A stretch of 6,401 bases of DNA from an uncultured Clostridia bacterium (GTDB taxonomy: Bacteria; Bacillota; Clostridia; Oscillospirales; Oscillospiraceae): positions 1 through 6,401 of the forward strand of contig CAMOLY010000068.1 in NCBI GenBank assembly GCA_946619065.1, read 5' to 3'. This document shows positions 1 to 5,835 of the stretch, piece by piece. Each line of letters begins with the position of its first letter. The first letter of the stretch is position 1. The notes under the pieces are model-generated. The model had not been told where the DNA came from. It did not search any database and saw nothing but the letters and a program-made list of their open reading frames with translations. Made by a program: the position numbers and the translations under genes.

Positions 1-44
1 CCTCTGAACCACATCGGCTCGGAGGCGTTTTTCGTTATCTCTGT

Positions 45-241
45 TCAGTCTATTATTTCAATCTCGTCTTCATCAAGGACCACATTCAGCCCGCAGCCGT
101 TGTCCCAGGCTATTAGAGATATGATTTCCGAGTCTATCAAATGGTGGAAGCAGCAATTTACAAAAATGGCTCTTTCACATTGGCGGCGTTACGAAATTTA
201 ACGATGCGGGTGCTTTTGTTGAAATAGCAATCTTTAGCCAT
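45..241 (-). pseudogene. Small hypothetical protein, frameshifted remnant
   Basis: I do not recognise this gene. Read on the minus strand from the ATG at 241, one frame gives 27 residues starting MAKDCYFNKSTRIVKFRNAA and stops just after a run of five T. The frame one base back stays open across that point and ends in an acidic tail, VVLDEDEIEIID, at a TGA at 47-45. Adding one T to the run joins both parts into a coherent 65-residue protein with a Cys-Cys pair, an aromatic and hydrophobic middle and an acidic end. The protein-like composition on both sides of one homopolymer is the main evidence. Against it, there is no Shine-Dalgarno site, the start lies 3 bases from tRNA-Leu, and the plus strand is also open from 1 to 201. 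It could be a decayed gene, a sequencing error, or chance. Confidence 0.33.
174..202 (+). promoter_or_regulatory. Candidate sigma-A promoter of the tRNA operon
   Basis: TTCACA at 174-179 matches the -35 consensus at 5 of 6 positions. After a 17-base spacer, TTTAAC at 197-202 matches the -10 box at 4 of 6. Transcription would begin near 209, about 35 bases before tRNA-Leu, a normal distance for a tRNA operon. It would lie inside the broken minus-strand gene, which fits that gene being inactive. The weak -10 box keeps this tentative. Confidence 0.35.
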
Positions 242-243
242 CT

Positions 244-321
244 ACAGATGTGGCGCAATTGGCAGACGCACCCGATTTAAGATCGGCATCCCTGTGGGTT
301 CAAATCCCACCATCTGTACCA
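244..321 (+). tRNA. tRNA-Leu (anticodon UAA), short variable region, CCA encoded
   Basis: The acceptor stem ACAGATG (244-250) pairs fully with CATCTGT (311-317). The discriminator is A318 and CCA is encoded at 319-321. The D arm has a 3-bp stem, 253-255 with 267-269, and GG at 261-262. The anticodon loop is 276-282 with UAA at 278-280, so it reads UUA leucine codons. The T arm is 294-298 with 306-310 around the loop TTCAAAT. The D arm (CAATTGGCAGACGC) and A73 are Leu-like. However, only six bases (288-293) lie between the anticodon and T stems, where bacterial tRNA-Leu normally has a 10-15 base arm, and the top anticodon-stem pair (C271, C287) is mismatched. It may be an unusual isoacceptor or a shortened copy. 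Confidence 0.85.
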
Positions 322-327
322 CTTCAT

Positions 328-404
328 GTTGCGTGCAGCTCAGTTGGCAGAGCGCCGGGTTGTGGCCCCGGAGGTCGGCGGTTCAAGTCCGCTCACGCAC
401 CCCA
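328..404 (+). tRNA. tRNA-His (anticodon GUG), CCA encoded
   Basis: The anticodon stem CCGGG/CCCGG (355-359, 367-371) encloses the loop TTGTGGC with GUG at 362-364. The D stem GCTC/GAGC (338-341, 350-353) and T arm (377-381, 389-393) are complete. C401 is the histidine-type discriminator and faces an encoded G328 at position -1, the identity pair read by HisRS. CCA is at 402-404. Two irregularities stand out: U329 at position 1 faces C400 and cannot pair, and position 8 is C336 rather than the near-universal U. One extra T in the 5' acceptor strand would also explain the first oddity. The gene starts 6 bases after the tRNA-Leu CCA. Confidence 0.9.
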
Positions 405-407
405 TAC

Positions 408-483
408 GGGACCTTAGCTCAGTTGGTAGAGCGGCAGGTTGAAGCCCTGCGCGTCCCTGGTTCAAGCCCGGGAGGTCCCACCA
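408..483 (+). tRNA. tRNA-Phe (anticodon GAA), CCA encoded
   Basis: This is a regular cloverleaf. The acceptor GGGACCT (408-414) pairs with AGGTCCC (473-479), with A480 as discriminator and CCA at 481-483. The D stem is 417-420 with 429-432. The anticodon stem is 434-438 with 446-450, and GAA at 441-443 reads phenylalanine codons. The variable region is five bases, and the T stem 456-460 with 468-472 has one U-G pair. It begins 3 bases after the tRNA-His CCA, so the three tRNAs are almost certainly cut from one transcript. Confidence 0.96.
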
Positions 484-558
484 TACATATTCGCCCACGG
501 CCTGGTCATTTCCAAAACCGGCTGCGGGCGATTTGCTGTCCCTGGGTCGTATCACCGT

Positions 559-586
559 TTTCCAGCCGGAAATATCCTCTCTTTTT
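559..586 (+). terminator. Weak candidate terminator after the tRNA operon
   Basis: TTTCC (559-563) pairs with GGAAA (568-572) around a 4-base loop, and a run of five T follows at 582-586. The stem is short and the T run sits ten bases away, so this is poor by rho-independent standards. Apart from this and an imperfect CGCCC/GGGCG pairing at about 490-530, I see nothing in 484-598. Confidence 0.2.
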
Positions 587-598
587 ACCTGTCTTCAG

Positions 599-627
599 TT
601 GAAATCCAACCTGTTTTCAAGTATAAT
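599..627 (+). promoter_or_regulatory. Near-consensus sigma-A promoter for the DUF3592-like gene
   Basis: TTGAAA (599-604, 5 of 6 matches) and a perfect TATAAT (622-627) are separated by exactly 17 bases. Transcription should start near 634 and leave an 85-90 base leader before the ATG at 721. It is the best promoter in the window and supports starting the next gene at 721, not at the upstream in-frame ATG at 439, which lies inside tRNA-Phe. Confidence 0.82.
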
Positions 628-720
628 GCAAGTGAAAAAACCGCAAGGAGTTGTTTTGTCAGAGGGATCGAACAAGGGTGCAGCGATCAATGCATAATTG
701 TTGATGAGGAGGAAAATGCA

Positions 721-1035
721 ATGGGCCCATTTGCAATCATCGTTCTTGTAATTGTTGCCGCCGTTGCCGCTTTTATGGCTTATAAGATCTGGATCACGAA
801 AAAGAACGGGATCGAGACAATGGCGGTCGTAAGCAACATCACAGAGGAGACAACGATGGATTCGGACGGATCCAACACGTCCTATACCTACTATGTACGG
901 TATACCACATCCGACGGCGTACAGCAGGAAGCCAAGATCGCCAACATGGGTTTCAAAAAAGGACCGGAAATCGGCGACCGAATCAAAATCAAGTATTTGC
1001 CGGAGAAGCCGAACGCGGCGGTATGGATCCGCTGA
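721..1035 (+). CDS. Small membrane-anchored DUF3592-like protein
   Basis: This is a 104-residue protein. Residues 4-22 (FAIIVLVIVAAVAAFMAYK) form one membrane helix. After a short basic stretch comes a compact soluble beta-type domain ending in GDRIKIKYLPEKPNAAVWIR. A membrane helix followed by V.N..TE..-, TYYVRYTTSDG-, GD.I.IKYLP-like segments is the pattern of DUF3592 (PF12158), a bacterial family of unknown function. GAGGAGG at 706-712 sits 8 bases before ATG 721, which fixes the start; another ATG at 716 is out of frame. The strong promoter at 599-627 reads into it. The flavoprotein gene follows 27 bases later with its own ribosome site, so the two are probably co-transcribed. Presence of a gene is near certain; family membership is likely; no function can be given. 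Confidence 0.85.
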   Translation: MGPFAIIVLVIVAAVAAFMAYKIWITKKNGIETMAVVSNITEETTMDSDGSNTSYTYYVRYTTSDGVQQEAKIANMGFKKGPEIGDRIKIKYLPEKPNAAVWIR

Positions 1036-1062
1036 GGGCAAGCTGGTAAAGGAGAACGGACC

Positions 1063-1479
1063 ATGAAAAGCATTATCATCCTGAACGGTGCCGGAAAGAA
1101 AAACGGCAACACCGCCGCCATGATCCGAGCGTTTTCTGACGCGGCGAAAGCAAACGGAAACGAGATCAAAGAATTCTATTTGCAAACCATGAACATCCAC
1201 GGCTGTTTGGACTGCGGCGGCTGCCACAGAAAGGAAAAGGGCAGCCTGGAGCCCTGCGTCCAGAAGGACGATATGTATCAGATCTATCCCGCCTTCCGGG
1301 AGGCCGACGTGATCGTATTTGCCTCGCCGGTCTACTGGTGGGACGTTACCGGCACGCTGAAAACAGCGGAACAGTATGTTCACCAAGCTCAAGCTGTCCG
1401 TAATCGTAAGGGTGGCCAGCAAGCTGCTGGGCTTCGGCTTTCAGGATATCCGGATCGCCTACCTGGGCCCGGGCCATGA
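1063..1479 (+). CDS. NADPH-dependent FMN reductase / flavodoxin-fold protein, 3'-truncated with out-of-frame tail
   Basis: The first ~101 residues are a clear flavodoxin-like NAD(P)H/FMN oxidoreductase. Strand 1 plus the phosphate loop is SIIILNGAGKKNGNTAAM (3-20). A cysteine cluster GCLDCGGC (Cys48, 51, 54) with Cys65 resembles the compact CX2CX2C..C motif of iron-sulfur flavoproteins. ADVIVFASPVYWWDVTGTLK (81-100) is the usual flavin-contacting segment. The family is about 180-200 residues, and LKTA would normally lead into an (I/V)DR helix. From residue ~102 the sequence stops resembling the family: the last ~36 residues are an out-of-frame reading of the neighbouring amidohydrolase and end at TGA 1477-1479. 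AAAGGAG (1048-1054) lies 8 bases before the start. Without the second half of the flavin site the product is probably inactive. Confidence 0.75.
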   Translation: MKSIIILNGAGKKNGNTAAMIRAFSDAAKANGNEIKEFYLQTMNIHGCLDCGGCHRKEKGSLEPCVQKDDMYQIYPAFREADVIVFASPVYWWDVTGTLKTAEQYVHQAQAVRNRKGGQQAAGLRLSGYPDRLPGPGP

Positions 1480-2008
1480 AAAATACGAGGGGAAAACCGT
1501 CCATGAGGTCGCCAGGGAAGAAAAAACCAGCGACCTGAAGGCCTATCTGAAGCTCTGCGAGCTCAGCGATTTCAAGGGCCGCGTCAACATGGGACCTTAC
1601 TCCACGCCGGAGATCATTCACGAATTCGAGCACAACGAGCACTGCCTGTACATGACCGACGCCTGGGTGGAGGAGCACGGGGTCCAGAATCCCGCCATCT
1701 ACGACTGCTATCCGAAATTCCTCCGGGACGCGCTGCTGGGCATGGGGGATACCCTGCCCAGGACCGTTCACCGCATGACCGGTGCTGCCGCGGACCGCTT
1801 CCGGATCAAGGACCGCGGTTATCTGCGGGCGGGCTGCTTTGCCGATCTGACTGTGTTTGATGAAGACGCCCTGCGAAACGGCGTGCCGGATCAAGAAAAG
1901 TCCTTCGGGATTGAAAAGGTTTTCGTCAACGGCAGACTCGTTCTGGACGACGGGAAGCTGGACGAAACCGCGCTAAAAACCTCAGGCAGGGCGATCCGGA
2001 TCAGCTGA
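1361..2008 (+). pseudogene. C-terminal fragment of an N-acyl-D-amino-acid deacylase-type amidohydrolase
   Basis: The frame opens just after a TGA at 1358-1360; the first ATG is at 1376 and the stop at 2006-2008, giving about 210 residues. It matches the C-terminal part of D-aminoacylase-like amidohydrolases, normally ~500 residues. From ATG 1376, residues 36-45 carry YEGKTVHEVA. CLYMTDAW (90-97) holds Asp95, the probable metal/catalytic Asp of the last barrel strand. NPAIYDCYPKFLRD (105-118) follows, and the closing segment RMTGAAADRFRIKDRG...FADLTVFD rebuilds the small beta domain. The N-terminal barrel with the HxH and other metal ligands is missing. ATG 1376 has no recognisable ribosome site. 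It follows directly on the broken flavoprotein gene, in a different frame. I judge it a non-functional remnant, though a gene finder would call 1376-2008. Confidence 0.75.
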
Positions 2009-2060
2009 GCGCGGCATTGGTATGAACTGGCATGGGTGTTGGCAACCGGTATCTGTTAAC

Positions 2061-2082
2061 TCCGCTCCTCCGGAAGGGCGGA
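2061..2082 (+). other. Hairpin downstream of the amidohydrolase fragment
   Basis: TCCGC (2061-2065) pairs with GCGGA (2078-2082), and CCT (2067-2069) with AGG (2075-2077), leaving one bulged T and a 5-base loop. No T run follows, so it is not a terminator by itself. It lies 19 bases before the terminator at 2101. No gene is evident in 2009-2267. Confidence 0.4.
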
Positions 2083-2100
2083 TCAAACAGACAGCCGCCC

Positions 2101-2125
2101 AAAACCCTGGATGATCCGGGTTTTT
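2101..2125 (+). terminator. Rho-independent terminator upstream of cstA
   Basis: AAAACCC (2101-2107) pairs with GGGTTTT (2118-2124). The stem continues with GGA/TCC across a bulged T and is capped by a 3-base loop. The closing strand runs straight into TTTTT (2121-2125). It would end transcription from the DUF3592/flavoprotein/amidohydrolase side and separate it from cstA. Confidence 0.6.
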
Positions 2126-2180
2126 CATGGCCGGGGGCCAAAAAAACACAAAGTCTTTCCAAGATACCGGCCCCGTTATT

Positions 2181-2194
2181 CCCTGCATGCAGGG
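2181..2194. promoter_or_regulatory. 14-bp perfect palindrome, candidate operator of cstA
   Basis: CCCTGCATGCAGGG is a perfect palindrome 74 bases before the cstA start and after the terminator at 2101-2125. Its position suits a dimeric regulator, or it may form a stem in the mRNA leader. No clear -35/-10 pair is visible near it, so its relation to the cstA promoter is unknown. A close relative, TCCTGCATTGCAGGA, lies inside the cstA 3' end at 3621-3635. Confidence 0.35.
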
Positions 2195-2197
2195 ACC

Positions 2198-2241
2198 GAA
2201 CCCGCGGTCTGCCGTTTTTCGGCTCTTTCCGCACGCGGTTC
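2198..2241 (+). promoter_or_regulatory. Structured leader hairpin before the cstA ribosome site
   Basis: GAACC-GCG (2198-2202, 2204-2206) pairs with CGC-GGTTC (2234-2241) across one bulged C. An inner hairpin GCCG-TTTTT-CGGC sits at 2211-2223. The structure ends 12 bases before the GGAGG of cstA (2254-2258) and could influence its translation. It does not match a riboswitch class I can recall. Confidence 0.3.
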
Positions 2242-2267
2242 CAAAACAGAAAAGGAGGAACCAATCC

Positions 2268-3710
2268 ATGATTTCACTGCTGATCTCCTTTGGAGTATTG
2301 ATCATCGGGTATTTCGTTTACGGAAAAATCGCGGAGAAAATCTTCTCTCCCGACGACAGACAAACGCCGGCGATCGCCGTGAACGACGGCGTGGACTGCG
2401 TTCCGATGAAAACCTGGAAGGCCTTTCTGGTGCAGCTGCTGAACATTGCCGGAACAGGACCGATCTTCGGCGCGCTGATGGGCGCTGTGTTCGGACCGGT
2501 CGTGTTCCTGTGGATCGTCCTGGGCTCCATCCTGGGCGGCGCGGTCCACGATTACATGAGCGGCATGATCAGCTCGCGCCACCGGGGGGCTTCCATCGCG
2601 GAGCTGTCGGGTTCCTATCTCGGCAAGGCCGCCAAATGGGTGATGCGCATCTTCTCCGTAATCCTGCTGGTGCTGTGCGGCACGGTATTTGTCACCAGTC
2701 CTGCCGGGCTGCTGGACAAGCTGACGCCGGACTGGATGAACGGCAGCTTCTGGACCGTGGTGATCCTGGTTTATTATCTGCTGGCCACCCTGCTGCCCAT
2801 CGATAAGCTTATCGGGAAGCTCTATCCGGTTTTCGGCGTTCTGCTGATCGTCATGGCCGGAGCGGTCATCGGAGGGATCCTGTTCTCCGGCGGGACCTAT
2901 ACCATACCGGAGCTGTCTCTCCGAAATCTGCATCCGGAGGGGACGCCCGTATGGCCCTATATGTTCATTACGGTGGCCTGCGGCGCGGTTTCCGGGTTCC
3001 ACGCGACCCAGTCTCCCATGATCGCCAAATGCATTCAAACCGAGAAAGCCGGGAGAACAGTGTTTTATGGCGCCATGATCTCCGAATCCGTGATCGCCCT
3101 GGTTTGGGCGGCGGCGGGCGTCTCCTTCTACGGCACGACCCAGCTTCTGAACGACGCCCTGCAGAGCGGCGCGTCCAACGTGGTCTATGAGATCTCCACC
3201 GGCGTCCTCGGGGGTTTCGGCGGGGTCCTGGCTGTCGCGGGCGTGGTGGTCTGCCCCATCACTTCCGGAGACACCGCCTTCCGCAGCGCAAGACTGATCC
3301 TCGCGGAGACCTTTCATTTGGAGCAGAAATCCATCAAAAACCGCCTGCTGATCACGATCCCGCTGCTGGGGATCGGCGGTCTTCTGACCTGGTTCGCAAT
3401 CGCGAACGACAAAGGCTTTCAGACGATCTGGCGCTATTTCTCCTGGAGCAATCAGACCCTGGCCATGATCGCGCTCTGGGTATCCACCGCCTATCTGCTG
3501 AAGAAGGGGAAATTCCGCTTCGGCTCTCTGCTGACGGCCCTTCCCGCCGCCTTTATGACTTCGGTGAGTCTGACCTATATCCTCATGGCGAATGAGGGCT
3601 TCCGGCTGGATCGAAGCGTTTCCTGCATTGCAGGAGCCGCGGCCGCGGCCGTGCTGCTTGTGATCTACCTGGCTGCCCTCCGGAAAAAGTGTCGCAGCCT
3701 CGGGAAATAA
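2268..3710 (+). CDS. cstA: CstA-family carbon starvation protein (peptide/pyruvate transporter)
   Basis: This is a 480-residue polytopic inner-membrane transporter of the CstA family (PF02554), whose members take up peptides or pyruvate during carbon limitation. Family landmarks are present in order: a first membrane helix at 2-19, QLLNIAGTGPIFGALMGA (56-73), HDYMSG (94-99), GAVSGFHATQSPM (about 238-250), ITSGDTAFRSARLI (about 331-344) and WRYFSWSNQTLA (about residue 390). Length fits the shorter Clostridia-type CstA rather than the ~700-residue E. coli form. GGAGG at 2254-2258 is 9 bases before ATG 2268; an in-frame ATG at 2127 has no ribosome site and would add 47 unstructured residues. A structured leader and a palindrome precede it. 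The next gene starts 160 bases downstream with no clear terminator between, so read-through is possible. The exact substrate cannot be told from sequence. Confidence 0.93.
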   Translation: MISLLISFGVLIIGYFVYGKIAEKIFSPDDRQTPAIAVNDGVDCVPMKTWKAFLVQLLNIAGTGPIFGALMGAVFGPVVFLWIVLGSILGGAVHDYMSGMISSRHRGASIAELSGSYLGKAAKWVMRIFSVILLVLCGTVFVTSPAGLLDKLTPDWMNGSFWTVVILVYYLLATLLPIDKLIGKLYPVFGVLLIVMAGAVIGGILFSGGTYTIPELSLRNLHPEGTPVWPYMFITVACGAVSGFHATQSPMIAKCIQTEKAGRTVFYGAMISESVIALVWAAAGVSFYGTTQLLNDALQSGASNVVYEISTGVLGGFGGVLAVAGVVVCPITSGDTAFRSARLILAETFHLEQKSIKNRLLITIPLLGIGGLLTWFAIANDKGFQTIWRYFSWSNQTLAMIALWVSTAYLLKKGKFRFGSLLTALPAAFMTSVSLTYILMANEGFRLDRSVSCIAGAAAAAVLLVIYLAALRKKCRSLGK

Positions 3711-3718
3711 GCAGACCG

Positions 3719-3773
3719 CTTTGCGCTGTGGGGAAAGAAAACGCGGCATTTTTCCGCGCAGCAAAGTCCCCAC
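3719..3773 (+). other. Competing hairpins between cstA and the kinase gene
   Basis: GTGGGGA (3728-3734) pairs perfectly with TCCCCAC (3767-3773), and CGCGG/CCGCG (3742-3746, 3754-3758) nests inside. A third pairing, CTTTGC (3719-3724) with GCAAAG (3761-3766), interlocks with the first, and the two 3' strands touch. They therefore look mutually exclusive. No T run follows, so this is not a standard terminator; it may be a processing site or a conformational switch. The remaining bases up to 3860 hold nothing I recognise. Confidence 0.4.
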
Positions 3774-3870
3774 GAGCCGGAGAACGTCGGCGGAGCTTCC
3801 GGTGAAGCCTTCCGCTTTGAAAACGAATGGCCCGGCCGCGAAAGCGCCGGATCACACAACAGGAGGAAGC

Positions 3871-4491
3871 ATGCGAATCATCACGATCAGCCGGGAATTC
3901 GGCAGCGGCGGGCGGGAGCTGGGAAAGCGGCTCGCGGACCTGCTGGGTTTCGATTATTATGACAGTGAAATCATCGCTGCTGTCGCGCAAAAGAGCGGAA
4001 TGGACGAGGATTACGTCGCCAACACCCTCCGGGACCACGGCTGGCGCAGCCAGCCCATCTCCTTCCGGGGCACGCTGAGCTCCACGGCCTATCTCCAGGC
4101 CTCCAAGATCAATCTGCTGCTGGAGCAGAAGAAGGTCCTGGAGGAGATCGCCGGGCTGGGCAAGGATTGCGTGATCGTCGGCCGGAACGCGGATCTGATC
4201 CTGCGGGAGTATCGGCCCTTCAACGTCTTTGCCTGCGCAGAGACGGAGGCGAAGCTCCGGCGGTGCAGGGAGCGGGCCCGGGAGGGTGAAAATCTGAGTG
4301 ACAAGGAGCTCCTGCGCAGGATGAAGCAGATCGACAAAAACCGGGCCCAGACAAGAGAACTCCTGTCCGGCTCGGATTGGGGAGCCCGCGCCTGCTATCA
4401 TCTGACCGTCAATACCACAGGCTGGGAGATCAAGGAGCTGGCGCCCGCTGTGGCGGACTTTGCCGATCGCTGGTTCAGGAGGCAGGCATGA
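3871..4491 (+). CDS. Cytidylate kinase-like family protein
   Basis: This is a 206-residue P-loop protein of the cytidylate kinase-like family (PF13189), probably cytoplasmic. The N-terminal nucleotide loop SREFGSGGRELGKRLA is at 7-22, followed by D28/Y29/Y30/D31. CVIVGRNAD at 100-108 is the central motif typical of the family. An Arg-rich lid-like region containing MKQIDKNRAQ lies at about 151-160. The family resembles Cmk but is often found in addition to the real enzyme, and its substrate is generally unknown, so I do not assign cmk. AGGAGG at 3861-3866 lies 4 bases before ATG 3871. The stop overlaps the start of the MATE gene (ATGA, 4488-4491), which indicates translational coupling and one operon. 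It may receive transcription from cstA. Confidence 0.9.
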   Translation: MRIITISREFGSGGRELGKRLADLLGFDYYDSEIIAAVAQKSGMDEDYVANTLRDHGWRSQPISFRGTLSSTAYLQASKINLLLEQKKVLEEIAGLGKDCVIVGRNADLILREYRPFNVFACAETEAKLRRCRERAREGENLSDKELLRRMKQIDKNRAQTRELLSGSDWGARACYHLTVNTTGWEIKELAPAVADFADRWFRRQA

Positions 4492-5825
4492 AGCAGAGGA
4501 TCCAGCTGTCTGACCATTTTACCTCCGGAAGGCTGCTGCGCTTTACCGCGCCTTCCATCGGCATGATGCTTTTTACCTCCATCTACGGCGTGGTGGACGG
4601 CTTCTTCGTCTCCAATTACGTGGGCAAGACCGCCTTTGCCGCCGTCAACCTGATCATCCCCTATCTGATGATCATCGGCGGCGTCGGGGCCATGCTGGGC
4701 GTCGGCGGCAGCGCGCTGGTCGCCAAGACCCTGGGCGAGGGGGACGAGCACCGGGCAAGCCGGTATTTCACCATGATGATCGAGCTGATGGTGATCAGCT
4801 CCGTGGCGCTGGCGGTCCTCGGCATCGCGATCCTGCGTCCGGTGGGCTTTCTCTTCGGCGCAACGGAGCACATGATCGGCGACGTGGTGACCTACGGCAC
4901 GGTCTGCCTGCTGTTCAGCCTCGGTATGCACGCCCAATATACCATGCAGAGCTATCTGATCGTGGCGGAGCAGCCGAAGCTGGCGCTGTACATCGTGGTT
5001 GCGGCGGGCGTCAGCAATATGATCCTGGACTTTCTGTTTATGGCCGTTTTGCGTCTCGGCGTGGTCGGCGCGGCCCTGGCCACGGGCCTGAGCCAATGCG
5101 TGGGCGGTATTCTGCCCGTGCTCTGGTTCGCGAGCAAACGGAACCGATCCTCCCTGCATTTCGCCAGGACGAAGCTGGAGCTTCGCCCGATCCTTCACGC
5201 CTGCGGCAACGGCCTGTCGGAAATGCTTTCCAGCGTGTCCGGCTCCATCACCGGGATCCTCTACAACTGGCAGCTGATGCGCCATGCAGGGGAGGACGGG
5301 GTGGCGGCCTACGGCGTCGTGATGTACGCGGCCTTTGTGTTTATCAGCGTATTCGCCGGATACTCCCAGGGCAGCTCTCCCATCATGGGCTATCACTTCG
5401 GCGCGCAGAACCACCCGGAGATGAAGAACGTTCTCAAACGGAGCCTGAGCCTGCTGGCCGGGGCCGCGCTGATCCTGACGACGGCGGCGATCCTGCTGGC
5501 AAGGCCGATCTCGACGTTTTTCGTGGGCTACGACAAAAAGCTGCTGGACATGACCAGCCGGGCCTTTATGATCTGCGCGACGCCCTTCCTCATCATGTGG
5601 TTCAATATCTACACCTCCAGCTTTTTCACGGCTCTGAACGACGGGCCGGTGTCCGCGGCGATCTCCTTTATGCGGGCGCTCGTCCTGCCGGTGATCTGCA
5701 TCCTGGTGATGCCGGCGCTGTGGAAGCTGGACGGCGTTTGGTATTCTCTGGTGGCCAGCGAGGTATTGAGCGTTGCCGTATCCCTGTTCTTCCTCCTGGG
5801 AAAGCGGAAGAAATACGGATACTGA
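4488..5825 (+). CDS. MATE-family multidrug/cation efflux transporter (MepA-like)
   Basis: This is a 445-residue inner-membrane protein with about 12 helices, the normal size for a MATE exporter driven by Na+ or H+. The first repeat begins LLRFTAPSIGMMLFTSIYGV (16-35), then VDGFFVSNYVGKTAFAAVNL and a Gly-rich GGVGAMLGVGGSALVAKTLG segment, all hallmarks of the MepA-like branch. The second repeat has GYSQGSSPIMGYHFGAQN, the equivalent family motif. The C-terminus is a short basic tail, GKRKKYGY. The start ATG 4488 overlaps the kinase stop by 4 bases, with AGGAGG (4477-4482) inside the kinase coding sequence 5 bases upstream. The gene ends 10 bases before the strong hairpin at 5836. Its substrate cannot be inferred; coupling to a kinase-like protein is the only hint of function. 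Confidence 0.95.
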   Translation: MKQRIQLSDHFTSGRLLRFTAPSIGMMLFTSIYGVVDGFFVSNYVGKTAFAAVNLIIPYLMIIGGVGAMLGVGGSALVAKTLGEGDEHRASRYFTMMIELMVISSVALAVLGIAILRPVGFLFGATEHMIGDVVTYGTVCLLFSLGMHAQYTMQSYLIVAEQPKLALYIVVAAGVSNMILDFLFMAVLRLGVVGAALATGLSQCVGGILPVLWFASKRNRSSLHFARTKLELRPILHACGNGLSEMLSSVSGSITGILYNWQLMRHAGEDGVAAYGVVMYAAFVFISVFAGYSQGSSPIMGYHFGAQNHPEMKNVLKRSLSLLAGAALILTTAAILLARPISTFFVGYDKKLLDMTSRAFMICATPFLIMWFNIYTSSFFTALNDGPVSAAISFMRALVLPVICILVMPALWKLDGVWYSLVASEVLSVAVSLFFLLGKRKKYGY

Positions 5826-5835
5826 CCCCGCCCTT

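Noticed and set aside
1..201. Plus-strand frame open from the window edge, ending WRRYEI
   Set aside because: Its Ser-rich stretch (IISISSSSR) looks like the antisense of an acidic DEDE tail on the minus strand, and it has no recognisable family feature. I prefer the minus-strand reading but cannot exclude this one.
276..282. Reading the tRNA-Leu anticodon as UUA (an ochre suppressor)
   Set aside because: That needs a shifted loop. With a canonical 7-base loop the anticodon is UAA, and the D arm and A73 agree with leucine.
643..707. Possible short leader peptide before the DUF3592-like gene, near AAGGAG
   Set aside because: The only start close to the site is a TTG with no proper spacing, and the reading has no attenuation-like codon run.
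595..1422. 275-residue minus-strand open frame
   Set aside because: It is antisense to the DUF3592-like and flavoprotein genes, with no ribosome site and no family motif; the plus-strand genes have clear motifs and a promoter.
2009..2267. T-box or other riboswitch in the cstA leader
   Set aside because: There is no T-box core (AGGGTGGNACCGCG-like) and no known aptamer motif, only simple hairpins and a terminator.
2274..3773. 499-residue minus-strand open frame opposite cstA
   Set aside because: It is rich in His, Gln, Arg, Asp and Gly, the usual antisense signature of a GC-rich membrane-protein gene.
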